The notes beneath the pieces were generated by a model, which searched no databases, was not told the DNA's origin, and saw only the letters and a list, made by a program, of their open reading frames with translations. DNA of 64,000 nt from Methylobacterium sp. 10 (lineage in GTDB: Bacteria > Pseudomonadota > Alphaproteobacteria > Rhizobiales > Beijerinckiaceae), in the NCBI RefSeq assembly GCF_000519085.1, contig NZ_KI912577.1:3280035-3344034 (forward strand), written 5' to 3'. Of the stretch, positions 54,182 to 62,783 are shown one piece after another; position 1 is the first letter of the stretch; each line of letters opens with the position of its first letter. Position numbers and translations under genes: made by a program.

Positions 54182-54427
54182 GTGCATCGGCCGGATCAGC
54201 CCGACGCTTCGCAGGGCGGTGAGTCAGGGCTGAACCTGTTCGTCAACGACACTTATCGGGTCGCCCTCGTGGCGGCCCCTCACGTGGACGAGGGCGGGCT
54301 CGTGCGGCCCCTATCGACGGCCGATGCGGTGCGGGAGCTCGAACGCCTCGCCGATCTCCGCACCGCCGGCCACATGGACGACACCGAACACCGCACCCTG
54401 AAAAGCGCGGTGCTTCGAAAGATGTAG
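54182..54427 (+). CDS. Small protein with a SHOCT-like C-terminus
   Basis: An 81-residue protein starting at a GTG (54182), 13 bases after the previous gene. The last 35 residues, AVRELERLADLRTAGHMDDTEHRTLKSAVL, follow the SHOCT pattern (LxxLxxLxxxGxxTxxEFxxxKxxLL), a short oligomerisation motif found at the end of many bacterial proteins. The N-terminal half is not recognised. It closes the four-gene cluster 53354-54427. Confidence 0.55.
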   Translation: MHRPDQPDASQGGESGLNLFVNDTYRVALVAAPHVDEGGLVRPLSTADAVRELERLADLRTAGHMDDTEHRTLKSAVLRKM

Positions 54428-54534
54428 GGCGGATGGCTCCTATCGACCCAACCGCGCCGTTGCGAGCGCTTATCGTCAGTTTCGAAACGGACCTTTGCGT
54501 CTCTCGCCGTGAGCAAAACAGTGCCGCTCTCGGC

Positions 54535-55449
54535 TCACACAACACTCGGGCGAGGCACATCGACCGAGTTGAGCCGATTTGCGCTGGACGGCGCCCTGAA
54601 GCGAGCCATGTCGCGAACCGGGGGCATGCCGTACATGCGCGCGTATTCCCGGCTGAACTGGGATGCGCTCTCGTAGCCCACGGAGAAAGCGATGGCCGCA
54701 GCATCGCGGGGCTCGAACAGCAACAGCCGGCGCGCCTTCAAGAGGCGAAGCCGCTTCTGGTACTGGATCGGCGTCATTGCGGTGATCGCCTTGAAGTGGC
54801 GATAGAATGCCGCCACGCTCATCCCCGCCATCGTCGCAAGGACTTCGACGCGAAATGGCTCGGCATAGTGTGCCTGGATCCATTCGAGGGTCCGTCCGAC
54901 CTGGGATAGTCGACTGTCCGGCCGACCGATTTGCCGGAGCAGGTCTCCCTGCGGCCCTTGAAGCACGCGAAACAGGATTTCGCGCTCGATCATTGGTGCC
55001 AACATGCCGATCTCGTTCGGTCGATCAACGAGGCGCATCAGCCGGAGCCAAGCGTCGATGAGTTCCGGCTCGGAGGCGGTGACCAAGAAGCAAGGACCGC
55101 ATTTCGGCGACCGGGCATCGCCAAGGTCGTCGAGCATGTTCGCAATGATGCCCGGGTCCAAGGTTAGGCTGAGCGCGAGATACGGCTCCCCTGGTCTGTC
55201 AGACTCGATCTGCCCGATTGCGGGCACATCGACGGGGATCAGAAAGTACGTCGCCCGTTCGAAGCGTAGGATCTGATCCCCGACCGAGAGGCTCTTCGTC
55301 CCCTGCAGGACCATGTGGAGCATCGGCTCGTAGACCTGGTTCGAACAGGCCTCCGACCTGACCATCGACACACGGGGAAGCCCCGTTGGCGTCCACTTGT
55401 CCCCGGCGCGCATCACGATGGCGCGTAGTTCGTCCATCCCGTCCATCAT
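54535..55449 (-). CDS. AraC-family transcriptional regulator (AraC_N type), copy 1
   Basis: About 304 residues. The N-terminal ligand domain (PF06719-like, residues 5-150) has TGLPRVSMVRSEACSNQVYEPMLHMVLQGTKSLSVGDQILRFE. The C-terminal HTH_18 domain (about 195-290) has LATMAGMSVAAFYRHFKAITAMTPIQYQKRLRLLKAR and FSVGYESASQFSREYARMYGMPP. It is divergent from the SDR gene at 55616 and likely controls it, together with the MFS gene beyond. It is a close paralog of the regulator at 60248-61138. The start could be 55449, 55446 or 55437. Confidence 0.9.
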   Translation of the reverse strand: MMDGMDELRAIVMRAGDKWTPTGLPRVSMVRSEACSNQVYEPMLHMVLQGTKSLSVGDQILRFERATYFLIPVDVPAIGQIESDRPGEPYLALSLTLDPGIIANMLDDLGDARSPKCGPCFLVTASEPELIDAWLRLMRLVDRPNEIGMLAPMIEREILFRVLQGPQGDLLRQIGRPDSRLSQVGRTLEWIQAHYAEPFRVEVLATMAGMSVAAFYRHFKAITAMTPIQYQKRLRLLKARRLLLFEPRDAAAIAFSVGYESASQFSREYARMYGMPPVRDMARFRAPSSANRLNSVDVPRPSVV

Positions 55450-55550
55450 GCCTCGTGAGCTAGCATCGGGTGATAGCCACCACAAGCGACTGAGAAGAAT
55501 GGGCAAGGATGAGCGAGTAAACGGCACGCGGAAAATGGACCAACGACTTA

Positions 55551-55585
55551 GGTTCCGGTCGTCGACGGGGCCCCTTGGTTCCGGT
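55551..55585. promoter_or_regulatory. Direct repeat of ggttccggt in the AraC/SDR intergenic region
   Basis: Two identical nonamers ggttccggt start at 55551 and 55577, 26 bases apart, between the divergent AraC and SDR genes. Two half-sites in direct repeat are typical for AraC-family operators, and this pair lies just upstream of the SDR start at 55616. I did not find the same pair in the region upstream of the second AraC copy. Confidence 0.45.
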
Positions 55586-55615
55586 GACGAAAGTCGTGAA
55601 CCGTAGGAACAACCC

Positions 55616-56368
55616 ATGAAGCTCGATGGAAAGATCGCCGTTGTCACCGGCGCCTCCAGTGGCATCGGCGCCGGCATCGCCAAGGCATTCGGTGCCGAGG
55701 GTGCAACCGTCGTCGTGAACTATGCGACCAGCCGGAAAGGGGCGGATGCTGTCGTCGCGGCCATTGAGGCGGGCGGCGGGAGGGCGGTCGCGATCCAGGC
55801 AGACATGAGCCAGTCCGCAGACGTCGCCCGCCTGTTCGACGCCGTGAAGGCCGACCACGGCCGGGTCGACATCCTCGTCAACAACGCCGGCATCGCTGTC
55901 TTCGAAATGGTCGCGGACATGACCGAGGAAGCCTTCCACCGGCAGTTCAATGTCAACGTGCTGGGCTACTTTTTGGCGATCCGGGAAGCGGTGAAGCACT
56001 TCGGCGAGACCGGCGGCAGCATCATCAACGTCAGCTCGATCCTCAGCTCCGACCCGTATCTCGCCTCCAGCGTCTATTCGGCGACGAAGGGCGCCGTCGA
56101 CACGATGACGTTCGCCCTGGCCCGTGAGCTCGGACCGCGCGGGATCAGGGTCAACTCGATCCTGCCGGGCCATACGAACACGCCGGCCACCGTAGGGCAT
56201 TTCGACGGTGCGTTCGGAGAAAAGCTCGTCGCCGGCACGCCGCTTGGTCGCTTCGGCGAGCCCGAAGACATCGCCCCGGTCGCGATTTTCCTGGCCTCGA
56301 ACGATTCCCACTGGGTGACCGGAGAGGCCATCAGGGCCGCGGGCGGCGTACGCGGCGTCGGATATTAG
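55616..56368 (+). CDS. Short-chain dehydrogenase/reductase (SDR, classical)
   Basis: A 250-residue NAD(P)-dependent oxidoreductase. The cofactor motif is TGASSGIG (residues 10-17), followed by NNAG near 88. The catalytic Ser is in IINVSSI and the Tyr/Lys pair is in YSATKGAVD. The closing block WVTGEAIRAAGG differs only mildly from the usual WVTGExxxVDGG. The length is standard. It is divergent from the AraC regulator and 92 bases upstream of the MFS gene, so likely inducible with it. Confidence 0.92.
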   Translation: MKLDGKIAVVTGASSGIGAGIAKAFGAEGATVVVNYATSRKGADAVVAAIEAGGGRAVAIQADMSQSADVARLFDAVKADHGRVDILVNNAGIAVFEMVADMTEEAFHRQFNVNVLGYFLAIREAVKHFGETGGSIINVSSILSSDPYLASSVYSATKGAVDTMTFALARELGPRGIRVNSILPGHTNTPATVGHFDGAFGEKLVAGTPLGRFGEPEDIAPVAIFLASNDSHWVTGEAIRAAGGVRGVGY

Positions 56369-56460
56369 CCGGCGCAATCCAGCCGATCCGACCTGAGTAG
56401 CGGCGTCCGGGGGGGAGCCCGACGCCGCGGATCATCAATCCCTCATCGAAGGATGCCGTC

Positions 56461-57891
56461 ATGGCTATCTCGGACCGCGGGAGCGCACCTCCCACGTCGG
56501 GGCGGCGCTCGCTCGCCCTGCTCACGATCCTTTCGGCGCAGTTCATGCTCGCCATGGACTTGCTCATCGTCGTTGTGGCCTTGCCACGCATACAGGTGGA
56601 CCTCGACTTCTCTCCTGCGGCCCTGACCTGGGTCCTCAACGCGTTCGGCCTCTCGTTCGGTGGCTTGCTGCTGCTGGGTGGCAGACTGGGTGACATGCTC
56701 GGACAGGTCCGAACCTTTCGGGCAGGCATCGCGGTGTTCGTGCTGGCCTCGCTGGTCGGAGGGCTCGCCGAGACCTCGGGCATCCTCGTCGCCGCACGCG
56801 TTTTCCAGGGGATCGGCGCCGCAATGGCAGGCCCGAGCGTTCTTGCCCTGGTCCTGGCGATGTCGCGCAATGCGACCGAGCAGGCGCGCGGAATGTCCCT
56901 TTTCATCGCCGTCTCGTCCGTCGGAGCCTCGGCGGGACTGATCCTTGGCGGCGTTTTGACCGAGTACGTTTCCTGGCGGTGGTCGCTGCTGATCAACGTA
57001 CCGGTGGGTGCGATGGTCGTTGCGGTGATCGGGCGGCTGGTCGCCGAGACCCATCCCAAGGAGGCCAAGCTAGACATCGTCGGCGCCATCACGGCAACGT
57101 TGGGTTCCGTCGCCATTGTCTACGGCTTCATCAGCGCCGCCGAGAACGGCTGGTCATCGGCGGCCACGATCCTGTCCTTCGCGGCGGGGGCGCTCCTGTT
57201 CGTCGCCTTCGTTCGGTCGGCGGGCCGACATCCGCAGCCGTTGCTCGACCTCGACCTGCTGCGGGACCGTCCTCGGCTCGGGGGGCTGGCGGTGATGGCC
57301 CTCATCGTCGGTATGCACTTCTCCGTCCTGTTCACGCTGGCGCAGTACCTCCAGCAGGTCCTTGGCTACACGCCGCTCATCGCGGGGCTCGCCTGCCTGC
57401 CCCTGACGGCGACGGTGTTCGGCATCAGCCAGGTGGTACCGCGATTGATTGGGCAGTTCGGCACCCGTGCCCTGCTCATCAGCGGTAGCCTGCTGGTCTC
57501 GGCGAGCCTGCTCGGCTTCGCGCTGCTCGGAGATGCCGGGGCCTATTTCCCGGCCGTTCTGATCCCCCTCCTGGTCCACGCCGTCGGCATCGCCCTCGTC
57601 TTCGCGCCGGGCACCGTGGCGATCATGGAGGGCGTACCGGTCGATCACGCTGGGGCCGCGTCCGGCCTCCTGCAGATGGACCAACAGATCGGAGGGGCGC
57701 TCGGCATCGCGGTCATCACCGCGATCTACACCCTCGCCGTCGAGCCGGGGCGGTACGTCTCGGGCTTGCCGGCGGCCTTTGGAGCCGGGGCCGCGATTGC
57801 CTTCGTGGCGGCGATCATCGCATGGCGCGCTTTCCGTCCGAGGACGGCGACGAGGCCGGTGGCCGGATACCCCATCGCCAAGACCTCATAG
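56461..57891 (+). CDS. MFS drug exporter, DHA2 (14-TM) type
   Basis: A 476-residue drug:H+ antiporter-like efflux protein. It has LTILSAQFMLAMDLLIVVVALPRIQVDL at the first span, motif A as LLGGRLGDMLGQVRTFRAG, the DHA motif C-like LILGGVLTEYVSWRWSLLINVPVG near the fifth span, and about 14 hydrophobic segments. With the AraC and SDR genes it forms a likely detoxification set: sense, modify, export. The 3' end overlaps the convergent gene by six bases. Confidence 0.9.
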   Translation: MAISDRGSAPPTSGRRSLALLTILSAQFMLAMDLLIVVVALPRIQVDLDFSPAALTWVLNAFGLSFGGLLLLGGRLGDMLGQVRTFRAGIAVFVLASLVGGLAETSGILVAARVFQGIGAAMAGPSVLALVLAMSRNATEQARGMSLFIAVSSVGASAGLILGGVLTEYVSWRWSLLINVPVGAMVVAVIGRLVAETHPKEAKLDIVGAITATLGSVAIVYGFISAAENGWSSAATILSFAAGALLFVAFVRSAGRHPQPLLDLDLLRDRPRLGGLAVMALIVGMHFSVLFTLAQYLQQVLGYTPLIAGLACLPLTATVFGISQVVPRLIGQFGTRALLISGSLLVSASLLGFALLGDAGAYFPAVLIPLLVHAVGIALVFAPGTVAIMEGVPVDHAGAASGLLQMDQQIGGALGIAVITAIYTLAVEPGRYVSGLPAAFGAGAAIAFVAAIIAWRAFRPRTATRPVAGYPIAKTS

Positions 57892-58869
57892 GTCGGTGAT
57901 GGAGGTATCGGCGATGCCCTGGGCGAACGCAGGCCCGAACACGGTGACTGGAGTCTGGAAGCCGGGACGATGATCGCCCGCCAGGACCCGCCGGGACGCC
58001 TCGACCGCGGCCTGCGGGGTATAGGAATAGCCGTTCGGGGTCTCGATCATCGAGCGAACCGTGCGGCCGTCGGCGCCGGTGACCTCGGCGACCGCACGGG
58101 CCCGGTTGGCGTCCCTCTCCTCCGCACTCGGACCGTCGGGCAGCGATACGAGATCACCCTGGGGGAACGCATCGCCCGGGACGTGGACGAACATCTCGAT
58201 GTTGGGGATGCCGGTCGAGCGCCAAGCCGTCACCAGGTCGCCGAACGATAGCGGGACGCAATCCACCGGGCCGTCACCGAAGTCGAAGCTCCTGATCGCA
58301 GCATCTGCTTTCGGCATCAGGACACCATCGACGCGGGCCATCAGCCCCGCGCCGATGATCTCGCCCGCGCTCATCGCTGAGCCGCGCGACAGCGAGCCGG
58401 CCACCTGAAGCGCGATCCGCAAGCTCCGGGGCGTATCGACCCGCCCTGCCACGTGGGCTGCGAGGCAATCCGTGGTGACGACGTCCCATCCCACGCCGGG
58501 AAGCAGCATCGAACCGGCTCGTTCCGCGGAGTCGCCGAGCGCCTCGGCCAACCGGTAGACGTTGATCTCGGCCGTGATGTCGAGGTAGTGCACCCCGACC
58601 GCCATGCAGGCATGCATCAAGGGCTCGGCCGTCCTGGCGAAGGGGCCGGCGCAGTTCAGGAGCACGGTGAAACCGTGGAGGTGCGCTGGCAGGCTGGCCG
58701 GGTCGTCGAGCGTGAAGATGCGGCGCCCTACGCCTAGCTCGACCGAGGCCCTGGCCAGCTTCTCGGCATCGCGCCCGGCGATCTCGAAGTCGAGCCCGAT
58801 GGCCTTCGCCCGCTCGGCGACGAGCTGGCCGGTGTATCCCGTAGCGCCATAGATCAGCAGCTTGGTCAT
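57886..58869 (-). CDS. Saccharopine dehydrogenase-like NAD(P)-binding protein
   Basis: A 327-residue protein with an N-terminal Rossmann fold: LLIYGATGYTGQLVAERA. The Sacchrp_dh_NADP domain follows, with TVLLNCAGPFARTAEPLMHACMAVGVHYLDITAE and a C-terminal domain of unclear fold. Family members called trans-acting enoyl reductase or saccharopine dehydrogenase-like have varied or unknown substrates. It is the last gene of a minus-strand set: SDR (60111), VOC (59336), then this, with 31- and 62-base gaps. Confidence 0.85.
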   Translation of the reverse strand: MTKLLIYGATGYTGQLVAERAKAIGLDFEIAGRDAEKLARASVELGVGRRIFTLDDPASLPAHLHGFTVLLNCAGPFARTAEPLMHACMAVGVHYLDITAEINVYRLAEALGDSAERAGSMLLPGVGWDVVTTDCLAAHVAGRVDTPRSLRIALQVAGSLSRGSAMSAGEIIGAGLMARVDGVLMPKADAAIRSFDFGDGPVDCVPLSFGDLVTAWRSTGIPNIEMFVHVPGDAFPQGDLVSLPDGPSAEERDANRARAVAEVTGADGRTVRSMIETPNGYSYTPQAAVEASRRVLAGDHRPGFQTPVTVFGPAFAQGIADTSITDL

Positions 58870-58931
58870 GGGTGCGTTCCTATTCGCGGCCACCGACCGA
58901 GGTCGGCGCGTATGTCGGATCGACGGAGTCT

Positions 58932-59336
58932 TCAGGGCGAGATCCGCTGCCAGGCCTTGTGGACGAACTCCAGGCCGTAGCCGTCCGGGTCGAACACGTT
59001 GGCGGCGTAGTAGCGGGGGTCGTAGTGGAGGCGTGCCGCCGGCGCGCCATTGTCGGTCGCCCCCGCCGCCATCGCGGCGGCATAGGCTGCGTCGACCTCC
59101 GCGTGGGACTTGGCGACAAGGCCGATGTGCGCGGCTCGGCCTTCGACGATGCCGGGACGCAGCCAGAGGAAGATCCGGCCGTTGCAGCCAAAACCCTTGA
59201 GGTCGGGATGCCCTGGTGGGCCGTCCGCACCGTCGTAGTCGACGCGGTCGTTGATCCCCAGAGGAGCAAGGGCCGCCGTGTAGAAGGCAATCGACCGATC
59301 CAGGTCGCTAACCGATAGGAAGACGTGATCGAGCAT
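58932..59336 (-). CDS. VOC-family (glyoxalase/dioxygenase fold) protein
   Basis: A 134-residue metalloenzyme-fold protein beginning MLDHVFLSVSDLDRSIAFY. It has metal-site-type His3 and the closing NVFDPDGYGLEFVHK with Glu. A single VOC module of this size acts as a homodimer. The family includes glyoxalases, resistance proteins and extradiol dioxygenases; the substrate here is not evident. It is a neighbour of, and probably co-transcribed with, the SDR at 59368-60111. Confidence 0.88.
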   Translation of the reverse strand: MLDHVFLSVSDLDRSIAFYTAALAPLGINDRVDYDGADGPPGHPDLKGFGCNGRIFLWLRPGIVEGRAAHIGLVAKSHAEVDAAYAAAMAAGATDNGAPAARLHYDPRYYAANVFDPDGYGLEFVHKAWQRISP

Positions 59337-59367
59337 GGGGTTTCCCGGCGATACGAGGTGAGGCGGA

Positions 59368-60111
59368 TCAGATGACGTATCCGCCGGCGACCTCGATTGT
59401 CTGGGCGTTCACCCAGGCATTGTCGTCGGAGAGCAGGCTGGCGATCATCCGGCCGATGTCATCGGGCTCCCCAACGCGGCCGAGTGCGGTCTGCCCGGCG
59501 AGCAGAGCCTCGAACTCATCGTTCAGCCCGCCGCCGAGGTCGGTGCGGATGGCACCGGGCGACACGGCATTGGCGCGCAGGCCGCGGTGGCCGAACTCCT
59601 TGGCCATGTAGCGCGTCAACACCTCAAGCCCGCCCTTGAAGGCGGCGTAGGGTGCCACGCCGACTGTCGCGACGCGGCTTGTCGCGCTGGTCACGTTGAC
59701 GATGTGCCCACCCCTGGCGAACAGCGGCAGCAGTGCCTGGGTGAGGAAGAACGGCCCCTTCATGTGGACGTTGAACAATCCGTCGAATTCAGCTTCCGTG
59801 ACCGATTCAATCGGATTGTAGACGCCGTAGCCGGCATTGTTGACGAGATGGTCGAATTCGGTACGCCCCCATGTCGTCGCGAGCGCTGCCGTGACATCGT
59901 CCCGGAAGGCGGCGAAGCTTGCGATGTCCGCGACGTCGAGCTTCATCGCGATGGCCTTGCCGCCATCGGCCTCGATCATGCGCACCACTTCCTGCGCGCT
60001 GTCCGGATGGGTGTTGTAGGTCAGGATGACACCTGTACCGCGCTTGGCGCAGTGAAGGGCTGCACTTCGGCCGAGGCCGCGGCTTGCGCCAGTGATGACT
60101 GCGATCTTCAT
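59368..60111 (-). CDS. Short-chain dehydrogenase/reductase (SDR)
   Basis: A 247-residue classical SDR with TGASRGLG (residues 7-14), NNAGYGVYN near 90, catalytic Ser in IVNVTSATS, and an atypical Tyr/Lys block APYAAFKGGLEVLTRYMAKEFG. It ends WVNAQTIEVAGGYVI, the normal C-terminus. It heads a three-gene minus-strand set and is divergent from the AraC regulator at 60248. The pair mirrors the AraC/SDR pair at 54535-56368. Confidence 0.92.
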   Translation of the reverse strand: MKIAVITGASRGLGRSAALHCAKRGTGVILTYNTHPDSAQEVVRMIEADGGKAIAMKLDVADIASFAAFRDDVTAALATTWGRTEFDHLVNNAGYGVYNPIESVTEAEFDGLFNVHMKGPFFLTQALLPLFARGGHIVNVTSATSRVATVGVAPYAAFKGGLEVLTRYMAKEFGHRGLRANAVSPGAIRTDLGGGLNDEFEALLAGQTALGRVGEPDDIGRMIASLLSDDNAWVNAQTIEVAGGYVI

Positions 60112-60247
60112 GGTCTGGTCCCGTGTTTTTCCCGTGGCTCCTTTCTACCGCCGACCCGCCTGTCGGATCGCGCCCGATCCTGTCGGGCTCTTGCCTGTTC
60201 CTGCTTTCCGCCTTGCGCGTGGAGGTGGCGCCTGCGAGCTCTCCCCT

Positions 60248-61138
60248 ATGGATAATCGCCTTGTCGAACTACGCGCCTTGGCATCGGGCGCGGGGAAAAC
60301 CCGGACGGAGACTGGGATACCGCGGGTGGCGATGGTGCAGGGGAAGGTCCCCGAACACGAGTTGGCCGCCGTCTACGACCCGATGGTCAACCTCATCCTC
60401 CAGGGTCGCAAATTGATGACAATCGGTGACCGGACCCTGGAGTACGACCCGGCGAGCTACTTCGTGATGTCCATCGACCTGCCGGCCGTCGGGGCGATCC
60501 ATGCGGCCGAGACGGGCGAGGCCTACCTTGCCGTGAGCCTGACGATAGATCCGTCAGTCGTGGCCGACGTTCTGGCGTGCGCGCCCCCGATGACTGCCCC
60601 GCCCGTCGCGACCCATGCTTTTTCGGTCGCCTCGGTGACGCCCGAGTTGCTCGACGCCTTCGTGCGGATGCTGCGCCTGATGCACGCCCCTTCCGACATT
60701 CCGGTCCTCGCGCCTGCCTACGAGCGCGAGATCCTCTACCGTGTCCTCCAGGGGCCGCATGGCGGCATGCTGCGCGACATCGCCATGCCAGACACAGCCC
60801 TGTCCCGCATGCGCCAGGCGATCCAATGGATACGCGCCAACTTCCGTGGGCCGATGCGCGTCGAGACCCTTGCTGAAATGGCGGCGATGAGCGCGTCGGC
60901 CTTCCATCGGCATTTCAAAGCGGCGACCGCAATGAGCCCGCTACAGTTCCAGAAGCGTATCCGCCTGCTTCAGGCGCGTACGCTCTTGATCGCGGGCGCG
61001 GGGAGCACCGCCGCGGTCGCGTTCGAGGTGGGGTACGAGAGCGCCTCTCAGTTCAGCCGCGAATACGCCCGCTTTTTCGGCCTGCCGCCGACGCGGGATG
61101 CCCTGAAAGTTCAAGGCGATCTGGGGCGCCTGACCTGA
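60248..61138 (+). CDS. AraC-family transcriptional regulator (AraC_N type), copy 2
   Basis: A 296-residue regulator, close paralog of the one at 54535-55449. N-terminal domain: TGIPRVAMVQGKVPEHELAAVYDPMVNLILQGRKLMTIGDRTLEYD. HTH domain: LAEMAAMSASAFHRHFKAATAMSPLQFQKRIRLLQAR and FEVGYESASQFSREYARFFGLPP. The start at the ATG at 60248 gives MDNRLVELRALASGAGK, which lines up with MDELRAIVMRAGDK of copy 1. It is divergent from the SDR at 60111. Confidence 0.9.
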   Translation: MDNRLVELRALASGAGKTRTETGIPRVAMVQGKVPEHELAAVYDPMVNLILQGRKLMTIGDRTLEYDPASYFVMSIDLPAVGAIHAAETGEAYLAVSLTIDPSVVADVLACAPPMTAPPVATHAFSVASVTPELLDAFVRMLRLMHAPSDIPVLAPAYEREILYRVLQGPHGGMLRDIAMPDTALSRMRQAIQWIRANFRGPMRVETLAEMAAMSASAFHRHFKAATAMSPLQFQKRIRLLQARTLLIAGAGSTAAVAFEVGYESASQFSREYARFFGLPPTRDALKVQGDLGRLT

Positions 61139-61228
61139 CACCCGGCACGTCGCAATACGGAACGGACAAGTGGCGGCGGCGCCTAGATGCCCGCCCCCCC
61201 AGTCCCTCAAGCCCCCAGGATCGTATCA

Positions 61229-61575
61229 ATGGACCAACTCCTTGCCATGCGGGTCTTCGTTCGAATCGCGGACGCCCGGTCCTTTGCGAAGGCCGCCGAT
61301 ACCTCGACCTGCCGCGCTCCTCGGTCAGTAAGCTCCTCCAGGACCTCGAGCAGCACCTCGGCACGAAACTCGTAGAACGCAGCACGCGCGCCCTGACCAT
61401 CACCCCGGAGGGCGAGGCCTACCGGGATCTTGCCCTTGGCCTTCTCGCCGATCTCGACGCGATGGATGCGGCCGCGGGGCAGGCACGATCCAGCCCGCGC
61501 GGCAGGTTGCGCGTCGATGTTGGTTCATCGCTGGCCAACCTCGTCATCATTTATCTTGGCGAGGGGGGGCTCGAT
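61229..61575 (+). pseudogene. LysR-type regulator, frameshifted and truncated
   Basis: From the ATG at 61229 the frame reads MDQLLAMRVFVRIADARSFA, a LysR HTH opening, then loses the family pattern at about 61303. In the next frame the pattern goes on: LDLPRSSVSKLLQDLEQHLG, then TKLVERSTRALTITPEGEAY, up to RGRLRVDVGSSLANLVII. One missing base near 61303 explains the shift. The effector domain is missing after about 61555, where the sequence turns into a VOC gene fragment. So this gene has two lesions: a frameshift and a deletion. Confidence 0.8.
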
Positions 61576-61852
61576 GTGGGGCGATGGTCGACCGAGCTTC
61601 ATGGTGACCCAGCCGCGCGACGGTAAACCCGCCAGCGTCGGAAACGGCGTGACCATCAGCTTCGAGGCGCCGGATCATCACGCCGTTCACGCTTTCCATG
61701 AGGCCGCCCTCGCGTTGGGGTCGCCGGATGAAGGTGCCGCCGGGCCGCGTGCATGGGCGCCCAGATCAGTCGCCGCCTATACGCGTGATCCCGATGGCAA
61801 CGAGCTGGCGGTCTACGGCTATCAGGCCGAAAGCCTGGGCATGAGCGGCTAG
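61576..61852 (+). pseudogene. C-terminal fragment of a VOC/glyoxalase gene
   Basis: The frame ending at 61852 reads GDGRPSFMVTQPRDGKPASVGNG, then TISFEAPDHHAVHAFHEAAL and RDPDGNELAVYGYQ, the second half of a VOC-family protein. The N-terminal half with the first metal ligand is absent; its place is taken by the LysR remnant. The join lies between 61550 and 61585. An ATG at 61570 could give a short product, but it would lack a complete fold. Confidence 0.7.
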
Positions 61853-62207
61853 TCGATAAATTCGTCCGATGCCTGTAGTTCGTCCTCGTATGCGTACACG
61901 AATGGTCGGAGCGTTGGAGCTCAACGCTCAGGGGCGAGAGGGGCGGGATGACTGTGTCTGCTTTACTGACTTGCCTCCACAAAGCAGACCAGCAGAAATC
62001 CACCCATGAGGGACATGGCGATGGCCTTGATACATCCGGTCGGTTAGGACCCGCGTAGCACCCGATAAAGATGCGGGCCATAGTTTGTAACCTCAAGCTT
62101 TAGGCCCGAGGCTACCTTGTCACAAATAGCCGGTGTCAGCCCAGATGTTACGATAGCCTGTGCCCGCAATGTTACGTTACGCCAGGGTATGCCTTAGTGT
62201 GACAGCC
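61853..62207. other. 355-base gap, no gene seen
   Basis: No convincing frame, RNA gene or repeat is visible here. The composition is less GC-rich near 62080-62220 than in flanking genes. It lies between the VOC fragment and the histidine kinase fragment and is probably recombination debris. Confidence 0.45.
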
Positions 62208-62588
62208 TTAAGCATACTGCCAGCGTACGCTTTGCGCCACGACGAGCACGGTCTCGCCCTGCTCGGATCGCCTGAGGGTGGGGCGCTTCGCATCAGGGCC
62301 GTCAATGTCCACTTCGCCATAGCGGCGCGGGAGGTAGAGGCACACCGTCGTGCCTTGCCCGACTTCGGAAGAGATCCTGACCTGCCCACCCGACTGCTGC
62401 GCGAACCCGTAGATCATCGACAGCCCGAAGCCCGTACCTTCCCCGATGGGCTTGGTCGTGAAGAACGGCTCGAACACCCGCGCGATGACCTCCGGCGTCA
62501 TGCCGGTGCCGGTATCACTCACGCAGAGCGACAGGCACTGGCCCTCCGGGATCTCGTGCTTGCGCGCGGCCCGATCACCGGACAGGTT
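62208..62588 (-). pseudogene. Fragment of a hybrid histidine kinase (HATPase_c end)
   Basis: The minus strand encodes 126 residues matching the ATP-binding domain of a hybrid kinase: NLSGDRAARKHEIPEGQCLSLCVSDTGTGM, then FEPFFTTKPIGEGTGFGLSMIYGF and GQGTTVCLYLPRR. The G1, F and G2 boxes are present, but the N box, the His phosphoacceptor domain and all sensory parts are missing upstream. Downstream a receiver domain starts (GETVLVV) and breaks off after a few residues in AQSVRWQYA and a stop. It is a remnant without function. Confidence 0.75.
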
Positions 62589-62783
62589 GGGGGAACGTTG
62601 AGGCACGACTACGCGACCAAAGGAGTCATCTGCGTGGTCGAGGCGCCGTTGCGGGGATTCCAGAAAAGTATCTGAGCAGATCGACGAGGGGCGATCTGGC
62701 TGAGCGCGCATCACTTCGCATGATGTATGGCGTCTCGCCCGAAGTCCTCGCGCGCAACACAATCCCACGCTAACCCGGCAGGC

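Noticed and set aside
54433-54909. Plus-strand open frame of 158 codons over the first AraC gene
   Set aside because: It is antisense to the AraC HTH domain, whose motifs are clear on the minus strand.
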